The notes under the pieces are model-generated. The model saw only the letters and a program-made list of their open reading frames with translations, had not been told where the DNA came from and searched no databases. The position numbers were made by a program, and so were the translations under genes. Shown piece by piece: positions 9,502 through 17,053 of a DNA stretch of 45,878 nt (position 1 is its first letter; every line of letters begins with the position of its first letter). The DNA is from Rhizobium sp. Q54 (GTDB taxonomy: Bacteria > Pseudomonadota > Alphaproteobacteria > Rickettsiales > UBA1997), in contig CAMBXE010000010.1 in the NCBI GenBank assembly GCA_945871805.1, forward strand, positions 1 to 45,878, written 5' to 3'.

Positions 9502-10146
9502 ATGAAAAAGAACTTCATCAACTTACTTATCATTCTTACTGCCATGGTCACGCAATCATGTTCTGCGAAATCAGAAGTTGGATATTACAAGGGCTACGAA
9601 ATTCCTTCTTACAAAGTTATAAAACAAGTTGGAGATGCTGAGTTTCGTGAATATGAATCAAGTCTAGTAGCAGAAGTTGAGGTGGATGGAGATCGCAAAG
9701 AAGCGGCAAAAGAAGGATTCATGACTTTAGCTCGCTACATTTTTGGCAAAAATATTTCCAAGAAAAAAGTTGCGATGACTTCGCCGGTTTCACAAGAAGA
9801 GATCTCCGAAAAAGTGGCGATGACAACTCCTGTGAATCAAATTTCTGAAGGAAAAAGTAAATGGCGAATCCAATTCGGCATGCCTAGACAATACAAGCTC
9901 GAGAACTTGCCGGCGCCAAAAGATGATCGAATAAAATTTAAGATAATCGAACCTAAGCGCGTCATTGCAATTCGCTTCTCTGGACTGTGGTCGGACAAAA
10001 AATTTAATGAGAAAAAAGAAGAATTGAGTCGATTTGCTGCTGATCATAAAATTTTAACCAAAGGCCTTCCAGCTTTGTCTTATTACGACGATCCCTTCAC
10101 CTTCCCTTGGAATCGCCGTAATGAAATTATTTGGGAGATTCAGTAG
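9502..10146 (+). CDS. SOUL family heme-binding protein
   Basis: A 214-residue SOUL/HBP-family protein. An N-terminal hydrophobic signal (NLLIILTAMVTQSCSA) suggests export; the Cys could be a lipoprotein site, although the lipobox (TQSC) is weak. The SOUL core is visible: YEIPSYKVIKQVGDAEFREY, the GFMTLARYIFGKN segment, and the doubled KKVAMTSPV/EKVAMTTPV motif, ending with the PWNRRNEI segment. Family members bind heme or related tetrapyrroles; the ligand here is unknown. It is transcribed away from the SDR operon and overlaps the possible early start of the next gene. Its place among photolyase and lipid genes fits a role in tetrapyrrole- or light-related stress (inference). Confidence 0.92.
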   Translation: MKKNFINLLIILTAMVTQSCSAKSEVGYYKGYEIPSYKVIKQVGDAEFREYESSLVAEVEVDGDRKEAAKEGFMTLARYIFGKNISKKKVAMTSPVSQEEISEKVAMTTPVNQISEGKSKWRIQFGMPRQYKLENLPAPKDDRIKFKIIEPKRVIAIRFSGLWSDKKFNEKKEELSRFAADHKILTKGLPALSYYDDPFTFPWNRRNEIIWEIQ

Positions 10147-10168
10147 TTTGGAAAATCAGCTTCAATCG

Positions 10169-11158
10169 ATGAGCAAACCTAAATTGGCAATAATTGGTGC
10201 GGGCTTTTCTGGAATTTTTCTAGCACAAGAACTGCAGGAATTTTTTGAAGTAAAAATTTTCGAAAAATCTCGTGGCTCAGGAGGCAGGATGTCTACTCGC
10301 TACGCAGGAAATTTTACCTTTGATCACGGCGCTCAATATTTTAACGCTGAAAGCAAAGATTTTAAAAAATTTATCGATCCTTTTATCGCCTCAGAAGATG
10401 TCTCTTGCTGGAAGGGGAATGTAATCTCTTTTAAGAATAATGGCGCAGATTCTTCACGTCGAAGTGAGGAAAGTTATTTTGTGGGCTCTCCAAAAATGAA
10501 CAGCCTTTGTAAAAAACTAGCCGGCAATCTGGATATTTCTTTAAACAGCGAAGTTGCTCCGATATCCCCTAAGAAGAGCGACGGATGGCATTTGAAAGAT
10601 AAAAACGGTAATCATCTCGGTGTTTACGATTTTATAATTTCTACCGCTCCAATAGCTCAAACAAAAAATCTTTTCAGCACTCAGATTACAAACGATTGGG
10701 AAGTGGAAATAGCGTCGATGCTACCTTCTTTCGTAACCATGATTGGCTTTAACCACAGACTAAGTTTGGATTGGATTGCAGGAGAAGTTGAGCACGGACC
10801 AATCAAGTTAATTAGCTTTAATTCTAGCAAGCCCGGTCGCGACAAAAATACGAGCTGTTTTGTCATTATTTCCAAAGAGAGTTGGGCTAAGGATCATCTA
10901 GAAGAAGAAATCTCAACTGTTGAGAAAATTTTGGTAAAAAATTTTGAAGACCTGACGGGAATTTTGTGCGACAAAGCTGATTATATCAGCACCCATCGTT
11001 GGCGCTATGCCTTGTCCAAGAATTCAAAAAAAATTGAGCCATTTTTTGATAAAGCTCTGAGGCTTGGAGCAACAGGTGATTGGGTTTTGGGCTCTAGAAT
11101 TGAGGATGTTTGGCTTGCCGCAAAAAAATTATCTGATTTACTAAAAACACAAATTTAG
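10169..11158 (+). CDS. FAD-dependent oxidoreductase (renalase/amine-oxidase-like)
   Basis: A flavoprotein of about 329 residues. It begins MSKPKLAIIGAGFSGIFLA, the FAD-binding Rossmann motif, followed by FEKSRGSGGRMSTRY and FDHGAQYFNA, a signature of the bacterial renalase-like NAD/FAD oxidoreductases. The C-terminus LGATGDWVLGSRIEDVWLAA is the second FAD-contacting motif. I place the start at 10169 because the Rossmann strand begins directly after it. An in-frame ATG at 10121, inside the end of the SOUL gene, would add 16 residues without family similarity, though overlap with translation coupling is possible. It probably forms a two-gene operon with the SOUL gene. The substrate is unknown. 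Confidence 0.88.
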   Translation: MSKPKLAIIGAGFSGIFLAQELQEFFEVKIFEKSRGSGGRMSTRYAGNFTFDHGAQYFNAESKDFKKFIDPFIASEDVSCWKGNVISFKNNGADSSRRSEESYFVGSPKMNSLCKKLAGNLDISLNSEVAPISPKKSDGWHLKDKNGNHLGVYDFIISTAPIAQTKNLFSTQITNDWEVEIASMLPSFVTMIGFNHRLSLDWIAGEVEHGPIKLISFNSSKPGRDKNTSCFVIISKESWAKDHLEEEISTVEKILVKNFEDLTGILCDKADYISTHRWRYALSKNSKKIEPFFDKALRLGATGDWVLGSRIEDVWLAAKKLSDLLKTQI

Positions 11159-11468
11159 CTCACATAATCAACAAAAATTAGCTTCGGTTTTTAATAACCG
11201 GCAGCACTTGATTTATTGGAACCAAGTTAACGGAAGAGTTGTCAAAAATGGGTCATGCGCTTACCATCTTGACCAGAAAAACAAATCTTGGGGCCGCAAA
11301 AAATATTCATTATATGTATCCGTCCCTCTAAATAATGGGTTAACCTCTGGTAATCTCAATCTAACTAAAATCGACTTCAAAAAGTCAGATTTTTCTCAGT
11401 TTAAAATTCAACCCAGATCCGTCATTAGAATTACGACCGTAAGAATTCGTTGGCAAAACCATGATTAA
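11159..11468 (+). other. Open frame without a recognisable start, possible gene remnant
   Basis: Directly after the FAD gene, a frame stays open for about 100 codons up to 11468. The only start codons are weak (TTG at 11208), and I recognise no domain. Its middle reads like a beta-rich protein (KKYSLYVSVPLNNGL). The 3' part runs through the dispersed repeat at 11410 and into the antisense of the alternative oxidase gene. It could be a decayed or displaced gene fragment, or chance. No intact gene is claimed here. Confidence 0.2.
11410..11441 (+). repeat. Dispersed ~30-bp repeat, copy 2 (inside the aox 3' end)
   Basis: AACCCAGATCCGTCATTAG, continuing to ACGACCGTA, matches the copies at 4813, 31603 and 31752. 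The repeat supplies the stop codon (TAA, 11431-11433) and the last residues of the alternative oxidase on the opposite strand. Confidence 0.85.
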
Positions 11469-12069
11469 CATCTCGATGATTCATTTCATCGCTTCTTATG
11501 GCAATTATCATTTCTCGAAGAGTGGCGTCTTTAGGTAAATTCCAATATTTAATTGCCATTTCAGGAGCAGAAACATTTGCATGATTACCTGCGTCAATTT
11601 CGGCTAAATAGCTGGTATAACTTATTACCGCTTCTTCTTCAAAATAACCCACCACCCGATGTGCCGTTTTTGGCGAAATTAAATAAAGCAGAAAAAAAAG
11701 ATTAAAGAAAATCCCCTGAACAATTAATATTAAGAGACGCTCTAATTTGCTTGGTTTTGCAATTTCAATGAACGCCATTAGGTGCATGCGTTCATTTTCT
11801 GCCTCATCTAATAAAGTTTTTATCCACCCTTTATCATCAGTCATGCGGCGAAGAGATTTTAGGTGCTGCAACAATCCTCCAACCATTCCAGGAACGGCCG
11901 CAACGGTTTCTAAAACAACAGCTCTATGTCCATATCTTTTGGCAAAAAAAGTATCCGCAAAAAAGCGTAACATTTTTACAAAACGAAATGCGCAATGATC
12001 TTGAAAACCATTTGGTTTTTGATGATTAGAAATATTTAAATCCGAACTTATTTTGTGATTTATTGTCAT
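11431..12069 (-). CDS. aox: Alternative oxidase (di-iron ubiquinol oxidase)
   Basis: Membrane-bound ubiquinol oxidase that reduces oxygen to water without proton pumping. The 212-residue protein has all expected di-iron ligands: Glu54 in LETVA, Glu93 and His96 in NERMHL, a Glu at about 144-145 in YFEEEAVISYT, and Glu195/His198 in RSDEMNHRDVNH. A hydrophobic segment (LLILIVQGIFFNLFFLLYLI, about 112-131) would insert in one membrane leaflet. It is the last gene of the MFS-DUF3833-phr-SDR-aox operon, 7 nt after the SDR. AOX is found in some alphaproteobacteria and in mitochondria; here it could relieve over-reduction of the quinone pool during stress (inference). The final residues and stop codon come from a dispersed repeat, so the native C-terminus may have been altered. 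Confidence 0.95.
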   Translation of the reverse strand: MTINHKISSDLNISNHQKPNGFQDHCAFRFVKMLRFFADTFFAKRYGHRAVVLETVAAVPGMVGGLLQHLKSLRRMTDDKGWIKTLLDEAENERMHLMAFIEIAKPSKLERLLILIVQGIFFNLFFLLYLISPKTAHRVVGYFEEEAVISYTSYLAEIDAGNHANVSAPEMAIKYWNLPKDATLREMIIAIRSDEMNHRDVNHGFANEFLRS

Positions 12070-12076
12070 AATTTAT

Positions 12077-12781
12077 TTAATTTCTAACAACATTTTTAGA
12101 TTTTAAAGCCCCCAATCCGCCATCAACTCCTAAAACCTGGCCTGTAATCCAGCTATTTTTGGGATTTAAAAAAAACTCAATCGCTGAAGCAATTTCTTCA
12201 GCTCTACCAACCCTGCCAAGAGGATGCATTGCCTTTGAAATCTCTAAAGCCTTCTCGTTTGCAAAAATTTGCTTGGTTAAATTTGTTTCGGTCAGACCCG
12301 GAGAAACTACGTTGAAGCGTAAATTTTGGCCAGCATAAGTTGCCGCAGCTGATCTAGCCAATCCTACAATTCCTGCTTTTGCCGCAGCTATTGCTTCATG
12401 GTTAGGAATTCCAATCATTGCCGCAACTGAAGAAATCAAAACAACAGATCCGCCATTTTTCATATATTTTGCTGCGGCTCGACATACTGAAAATGACGTG
12501 GTTAAAGAAGATTCTATAACCGACGAATAATCCTCCTGAGAGGTTAGGTGAGCTCCTTTTAAAAGAAGAGATCCGCTTAAATTTACCACTCCATCTATTT
12601 CCCCAACTTTTTTAAAAACCTCTTCAGTCGCAGTAAAATCAGCTGCATTTAAAATAAAATCAGGGGAGATCTTCGAGTTATCGCGAGCAGTTTTGATGAC
12701 TTCACAGCCAGAACTTTCTAGCATTTCAGTTAACTTCTGACCTATTGAGCTGCTAGCTGCGACTATTAAATAACGCGCCAT
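12077..12781 (-). CDS. Atypical SDR-family protein lacking the catalytic tyrosine
   Basis: A 234-residue SDR-fold protein. The usual TGxxxGxG nucleotide motif is degenerate (VAASSSIGQ, residues 7-15). The Ser position is kept (LISSVAA), but in the YxxxK motif the Tyr is replaced by Ile131 (IAAAK, with Lys135 retained). The C-terminal WITGQVLGVDGG is normal for the family. Similar proteins with an EAIAAAKAG segment exist in proteobacteria, so this may be a subfamily trait rather than decay. The reaction is therefore uncertain: a non-canonical reductase or a structural partner. It sits 46 nt after photolyase and 7 nt before aox on the same strand, so it should be co-expressed with them. Confidence 0.85.
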   Translation of the reverse strand: MARYLIVAASSSIGQKLTEMLESSGCEVIKTARDNSKISPDFILNAADFTATEEVFKKVGEIDGVVNLSGSLLLKGAHLTSQEDYSSVIESSLTTSFSVCRAAAKYMKNGGSVVLISSVAAMIGIPNHEAIAAAKAGIVGLARSAAATYAGQNLRFNVVSPGLTETNLTKQIFANEKALEISKAMHPLGRVGRAEEIASAIEFFLNPKNSWITGQVLGVDGGLGALKSKNVVRN

Positions 12782-12827
12782 ATTTATTCGATTTGATTAT
12801 TAAATTGATGTCTTTCTTAAGAATTTC

Positions 12828-14144
12828 TCAGGGCCTTATCAAGGCTTTTTTAAAACTTTCTAAACATCTTACTCTAGCGATTTTGTGATCGATCATTGGT
12901 TGGCAATAGTTTTTTGTACCAAGCTCTGGAACCCATTTTTTGATGTATTTATTTTCAGGATCAAATTTCTTGGCCTGGCTTTCAGGGTTGAAAATACGAA
13001 AATAAGGAGCGCCGTCGCAACCACTTCCAACAACCCACTGCCAACCTCCAACATTGCTTGCCAAGTCATAATCCAAAAGTTTTTCAGCGAAATATTTTTC
13101 GCCCCAACGCCAATCGATCAGAAGATGTTTGCTTAAAAAACTGGCAACAATCATGCGAACACGATTATGCATAAAGCCAGTTTCATTCAACTCTCTCATG
13201 CCGGCATCAACAATTGGATAGCCAGTTTTGCCTTCGCACCATTTTTGAAAATCTTGCACATCATTGTTCCACAAAATTCCGTCATATTGCGACTTAAAGG
13301 AAGATGTAGCCGAGTGAGGGAAGTGATAAATAATCATCTGGTAGAAGTCTCGCCAGATCAATTCATCGAGCCATTTTTCGCTTTGAATGATTGCGATGCG
13401 ACAAAGTTGGCGGATGCTGACTGTTCCAAATCTTAAATGCAGACTTAAGCGGCTGGTGCCTTTTACAGCAGGAATATCGCGACTTGAGGCGTATTTAGAA
13501 ATTATTTCCAAATCGATTTCTCTTTCAGGAAAAAGAGGAAAATCAAAATCTTCAAAACCTATTTCGTCAATTGTTAGCAAGGTAAAAGGCGCGCAGAATA
13601 AAAAATTTTTCTGATATTTTTCGCTAGAATAGGATTTTAGATAAAATTCATTTACGACCTTTTTCCACTTATTGGCGTAAGCGGTAAACATTGTGTAAGG
13701 CTTCTTATCATCTTTTGAAATTTCATTTTTCTCAAAGATCACGTGATCTTTAGCGCCTTTAAAATCAACGTTCTGCGATTTTAAAAATTCATGAATTTCT
13801 TTGTCGCGACTCTGGGCGTAAGGCTCATAATCGCGATTCGCAAAAACTTCCTTAACTTCATAATCAGCTAGAAGCTGAGCGAACACCTCTTTTGGGTTGC
13901 CGTAAAAAATTTTTAAAGATGATCCGAGCCTTTCTAATTCCGTCTTCAGGCGCGTCAGCTCTTGATGAATGAATAAGACGCGTGCATCTTTTTTGCTCGT
14001 GATTTGATCAAGAATTTTTCGATCAAAAATAAAAATCGGCAGAGTTGGAAATCCCGATTTTAGCGCCATCCACAAGGCGGCATTATCCCAAAGTCTAAGG
14101 TCGCGACGAAACCAAAAGATTGAAATTGGCTGCTTTAGTGACAA
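12828..14144 (-). CDS. phrB: Deoxyribodipyrimidine photolyase (CPD photolyase, class I-like)
   Basis: Light-driven FAD enzyme that splits UV-induced cyclobutane pyrimidine dimers. The 438-residue protein has the N-terminal antenna domain (FWFRRDLRLWDNAAL, residues 10-24) and the C-terminal FAD domain: GTSRLSLHLRFG (229-240), GKTGYPIVDAGMREL, FMHNRVRM, and GGWQWVVGSGCDGAPYFRIF. By position, Trp292, Trp345 and Trp368 correspond to the E. coli electron-transfer triad W306/W359/W382, so photoreduction should work. It lies 3 nt after the DUF3833 gene in the same operon. Photolyase beside Cfa, DUF1365 and DUF3833 genes recalls the singlet-oxygen (RpoE-ChrR type) regulons of other proteobacteria, but no such regulator is seen here. 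Confidence 0.96.
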   Translation of the reverse strand: MSLKQPISIFWFRRDLRLWDNAALWMALKSGFPTLPIFIFDRKILDQITSKKDARVLFIHQELTRLKTELERLGSSLKIFYGNPKEVFAQLLADYEVKEVFANRDYEPYAQSRDKEIHEFLKSQNVDFKGAKDHVIFEKNEISKDDKKPYTMFTAYANKWKKVVNEFYLKSYSSEKYQKNFLFCAPFTLLTIDEIGFEDFDFPLFPEREIDLEIISKYASSRDIPAVKGTSRLSLHLRFGTVSIRQLCRIAIIQSEKWLDELIWRDFYQMIIYHFPHSATSSFKSQYDGILWNNDVQDFQKWCEGKTGYPIVDAGMRELNETGFMHNRVRMIVASFLSKHLLIDWRWGEKYFAEKLLDYDLASNVGGWQWVVGSGCDGAPYFRIFNPESQAKKFDPENKYIKKWVPELGTKNYCQPMIDHKIARVRCLESFKKALIRP

Positions 14145-14147
14145 GGT

Positions 14148-14678
14148 CTAGAGCTTCTTAAACGAGATGGTTAGGGTGCCGACGCGGAAACCAAATTTTG
14201 TCATTTTAGAAACATTAATCGCTGTTTTTTCATCAACGAGATAGATCCAGTCGACTAAACGAATGTCGTATTTTTTACCATCGACATCAACTTTCAAAAT
14301 ATAGTCCATTTTCATCGCATTGCCATATTGCTCTCCTTTGGCAATTCCTACGGTGTCATGAGCTTTGGCCGTAAAATTATTATCGTCAGAAAGTATAATT
14401 TCCCAAACACGGCGGTCTTTCTTGCCGTCAGAAAAAACAAAATCTTCTTCGAGCTTTCCGTCATTTCCCTTCCAGCTTCCCACCATTTTTACGGTAAAGG
14501 TTTTAATCACTTCGCCACTGCGATTTTGCAAAATTCCCTGCGCCTCAAGCGGACCATTTAGATAGTTTCTAATATCTAATTTTGGTGAACTTTTTGTGTA
14601 AATTTTTGGATTAATTGAAGAAGAGCATCCAAGTAAAAGTCCTAGAGTCATAATGATTGAGATGGTTTTAAGTTTCAT
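14148..14678 (-). CDS. DUF3833 family lipoprotein
   Basis: A 176-residue predicted lipoprotein. The signal peptide ends in a good lipobox (LLLGC, Cys18). The mature part fits DUF3833 proteins, small beta-rich lipoproteins often encoded beside cfa, DUF1365 and MFS genes: YLNGPLEAQGILQNRSG, GSWKGNDGKLEEDFVFSDG, and VDWIYLVDEKTAINVSKMTK. The molecular function is unknown; attachment to the inner or outer membrane is expected. Its first 11 nt overlap the end of the MFS gene, and photolyase starts 3 nt after its stop, so all three should be translated from one message. Confidence 0.87.
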   Translation of the reverse strand: MKLKTISIIMTLGLLLGCSSSINPKIYTKSSPKLDIRNYLNGPLEAQGILQNRSGEVIKTFTVKMVGSWKGNDGKLEEDFVFSDGKKDRRVWEIILSDDNNFTAKAHDTVGIAKGEQYGNAMKMDYILKVDVDGKKYDIRLVDWIYLVDEKTAINVSKMTKFGFRVGTLTISFKKL

Positions 14679-15990
14679 AAATTGGAAGTTTTTTAGCGAC
14701 GTAAATAAGACTAAAAATCGTTAAAACTTTTAGAATACAGGGAAGTAGAGCGTAAAAAAAAGAGATGGAATTTTCGAACCCTGATACGGGGATAGAGCCA
14801 GGCTTATATCCCGCAAGCCCAAGAAAAATCAAACTGCTCGAAGCGGCGATCATTAAACTTAATTTTGTAACCAAGTTCCAGTAGGAAAAATAAGAGGAGG
14901 CCAATTCTTTTTTATCAGAAACAATTTTTGCCAAAAGCGTTGGGGGCATAATTAAATCAGCCCCTAAAAAAGCTCCGGAAAGAAGGCAAACTAAGAAAAA
15001 ATAATTAGCTGTTTCTGCGGTTAAAAAATAGGCAAAAGAAAAGGTCAGAACCGATCCTGAGATCGAGAAAATCCATGAACGAATTATTCCAAACCTGCTT
15101 GCGAGGTATTTCCAAAGCGGAATGAAGCAGCAAGCTGAAATAAAATAAATCGACAAAAACCATCCAAGATTTTTTTCTGCTTGCAAAACATCGCGAACAT
15201 AGAAGTTCAGGTTTGAGGCCGGAAGACTTACGGCTAAAGCATTCAAGAAAAAAATTCCCAAGAAAACCAAGAAGTTTTTGTCGCAAAGAATTTCTAAAAA
15301 TCTGACTTTTGCGACATGAATAATTTTATTTTCTTCGATTCTAACTTTGCGAAAAAATCCAAAAACCGCCAACAGAATCAGGCTTACAAAAACAAGGCTC
15401 AAATCTCTATAAACATCATCGTAACTTACGCGAAGAGCGTAAATAAATATCGCCGGAAGTAAAAAGGCTAAAATCATTCCAAGCATTCCAAATAACTCCT
15501 TGAAAGAGTTCAGGAGTATTCTTTGGTGATCATTGCGAGCCATAATTGCCGCAAGCGATTCGAAGTTAATGACGGTAAAATTGAAGAAAGTGTAGGTCGC
15601 AAGCAAAGTGCAAACAAACCACAGAATTGAAAGATTTTTACTTAAAAAATCCGGAGGATTGAAAACCAAGAAGAAGGCCAGGCAAAGTGAGATTGAAGAG
15701 AAGTAGATGATTCTTTTGTGGCAAAATTTTTTCTGCGAAAGTGAGTCAGAAAAATATCCGATAAACGGATCTTGCAACGCGTCAATAATGCGAATGAAGA
15801 CAAGTAAAACGCCAATTGTGACCAGGTCTATGTCAAACTTCCGGGCATAAAAATCGCTAATGTTGAGATAAATTGGAATCCCTACAAAAGCTAAGGGTAA
15901 GGCTAAAAATGAAAAATAGAAAATTTGCGATTTCGACAAACCAGCTCTGATCTCTGTAGGATTAATAGCCCCATTGCGAAACAATTCCAT
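14668..15990 (-). CDS. MFS transporter, GPH (sugar:cation symporter)-like
   Basis: A 440-residue polytopic membrane protein with about 12 hydrophobic segments. The N-terminal third contains RIIDALQDPFIGYFSDS, matching the conserved D-P-x-x-G-x-x-S-D loop of the GPH/MFS_2 family. MFS transporters of this type are recurrent members of clusters with DUF3833, Cfa and photolyase; the substrate is unknown, and a lipid or lysolipid is only a guess. It is the first gene of the minus-strand operon ending in aox. Upstream lies about 200 bp before ndk, which also contains an unexplained open frame in the ndk reading frame. The start at 15990 is followed by a basic/hydrophilic N-terminus and then the first helix. 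Confidence 0.87.
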   Translation of the reverse strand: MELFRNGAINPTEIRAGLSKSQIFYFSFLALPLAFVGIPIYLNISDFYARKFDIDLVTIGVLLVFIRIIDALQDPFIGYFSDSLSQKKFCHKRIIYFSSISLCLAFFLVFNPPDFLSKNLSILWFVCTLLATYTFFNFTVINFESLAAIMARNDHQRILLNSFKELFGMLGMILAFLLPAIFIYALRVSYDDVYRDLSLVFVSLILLAVFGFFRKVRIEENKIIHVAKVRFLEILCDKNFLVFLGIFFLNALAVSLPASNLNFYVRDVLQAEKNLGWFLSIYFISACCFIPLWKYLASRFGIIRSWIFSISGSVLTFSFAYFLTAETANYFFLVCLLSGAFLGADLIMPPTLLAKIVSDKKELASSYFSYWNLVTKLSLMIAASSSLIFLGLAGYKPGSIPVSGFENSISFFYALLPCILKVLTIFSLIYVAKKLPIYET

Positions 15991-16003
15991 AAATTATCAA
16001 TTT

Positions 16004-16192
16004 TTATTTACTCACAAATTTCATTCCTACCAGCCTCGAAGCCTTGCCTTTAAAGCTTAAAATGCCTTTTGAGTTTTTGATTGAGACTTTAACTCGGAAG
16101 AAAACGAATTGCTGAACTTTTGCAGGAATGACGCTTAAAGTAATGCACTTAGTAGCAGCGCCATCCCTACAAAAACAAGGATCTAGGGAAAA
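16004..16192 (-). other. Open frame continuing in register after the ndk stop
   Basis: Past the ndk stop codon, the same reading frame stays open for about 62 codons until a TAA at 16004. It contains beta-type segments such as FVFFRVKVSIKNSKG. I see no start codon context and no domain. One segment (SVIPAK) resembles the peptide commonly produced when small palindromic repeats are translated. It could be leader sequence of the MFS operon, a gene remnant or chance. Confidence 0.2.
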
Positions 16193-16615
16193 TTATTCTA
16201 CAATTTCAGAGGCGGCAAAAAAGAAAGCGATTTCATTCGCAGCATTTTCCAAACTGTCTGAACCGTGAACTGAGTTAGCTTCGATCGAAAGAGCGAACTC
16301 TTTGCGGACCGTTCCAGCATCGGCATTGGCAGGGTTTGTAGCACCCATGATTTCACGATTTTTGGCAACAGCATTTTCGCCTTTAAACACTTGTAAAACC
16401 ACTGGACCAGAAATCATCGACTTAACTAGGTCGTTGTAAAATGGGCGTTCGCGATGCACGGCGTAAAATTCACCGGCGATTTTTTCAGAAAGTTGTACTC
16501 TTTTTTGAGCAACGATTTTTAGTCCGGCGTCTTCAAATTTTGCGTTAATTTTTCCGGTTAGGTTTCTTTGGGTTGCATCAGGTTTGATGATCGACAATGT
16601 CATTTCTGTAGCCAT
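16193..16615 (-). CDS. ndk: Nucleoside diphosphate kinase
   Basis: Transfers the gamma-phosphate of ATP to other nucleoside diphosphates through a phosphohistidine. From ATG 16615 the product is 140 residues, the normal family length, starting [18 protein letters not shown]. The active-site region is [12 protein letters not shown], where the His is the phosphorylated residue, and the nucleotide-binding [14 protein letters not shown] is intact. A longer frame to 16702 would add 29 residues with no family similarity and would run close to the divergent erpA start, so I reject it. The gene is monocistronic or reads on toward the MFS operon; no clear terminator is seen after it. Confidence 0.97.
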   Translation of the reverse strand: MATEMTLSIIKPDATQRNLTGKINAKFEDAGLKIVAQKRVQLSEKIAGEFYAVHRERPFYNDLVKSMISGPVVLQVFKGENAVAKNREIMGATNPANADAGTVRKEFALSIEANSVHGSDSLENAANEIAFFFAASEIVE

Positions 16616-16728
16616 TTTCTGTAAAAGTTTAGAGTTGAAAAAAGGGCGCGCAAAGTAGGAATTGGCTCTTATTTTCGCAATCATCCAATTCCATTTTTTC
16701 AAACACCGAAAAAGAATTAAAAAAATAA

Positions 16729-17052
16729 ATGAACTCAGTAACCCTCAGCAACTCAGCATTAGAGCGCATTCACGAGATTCAATCGAAAGAAAATAATCAC
16801 GAAAAATTTCTTCGCGTTTCGATTTCTGGCGGCGGATGCAGTGGCTTTCAATACATCTTCGAGCTTGACGACAAAAGGCGCGAGGATGATTTAGAAATTG
16901 AAACAAATATTGCCGTCACCGACGAAACTTCCCTGCCCTTTTTAAATGGTGCAGAAATTGATTTTGTAAAAGAACTCGGCGCATCTTACTTTAAAGTTAG
17001 TAATCCCAATGCCAAAGCCAGTTGCGGCTGCGGTTCTTCATTCTCAGTTTAA
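16729..17052 (+). CDS. erpA: Iron-sulfur cluster insertion protein ErpA/IscA family
   Basis: A-type carrier that delivers Fe-S clusters to target proteins. The 107-residue product has the three conserved cysteines: Cys37 in [10 protein letters not shown] and Cys99/Cys101 in the C-terminal [10 protein letters not shown]. ErpA is favoured over IscA because the gene stands alone, without iscS, iscU or hscA, but motifs cannot separate them with certainty. It is divergent from ndk and followed after 1 nt by glyQ (erpA TAA at 17050-17052, glyQ ATG at 17054), so the two are almost certainly co-transcribed. Confidence 0.92.
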   Translation: MNSVTLSNSALERIHEIQSKENNHEKFLRVSISGGGCSGFQYIFELDDKRREDDLEIETNIAVTDETSLPFLNGAEIDFVKELGASYFKVSNPNAKASCGCGSSFSV

Positions 17053-17053
17053 A

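Noticed and set aside
16616-16702. N-terminal extension of ndk
   Set aside because: The 29 extra residues are not family-like; ATG 16615 gives a normal 140-residue enzyme.
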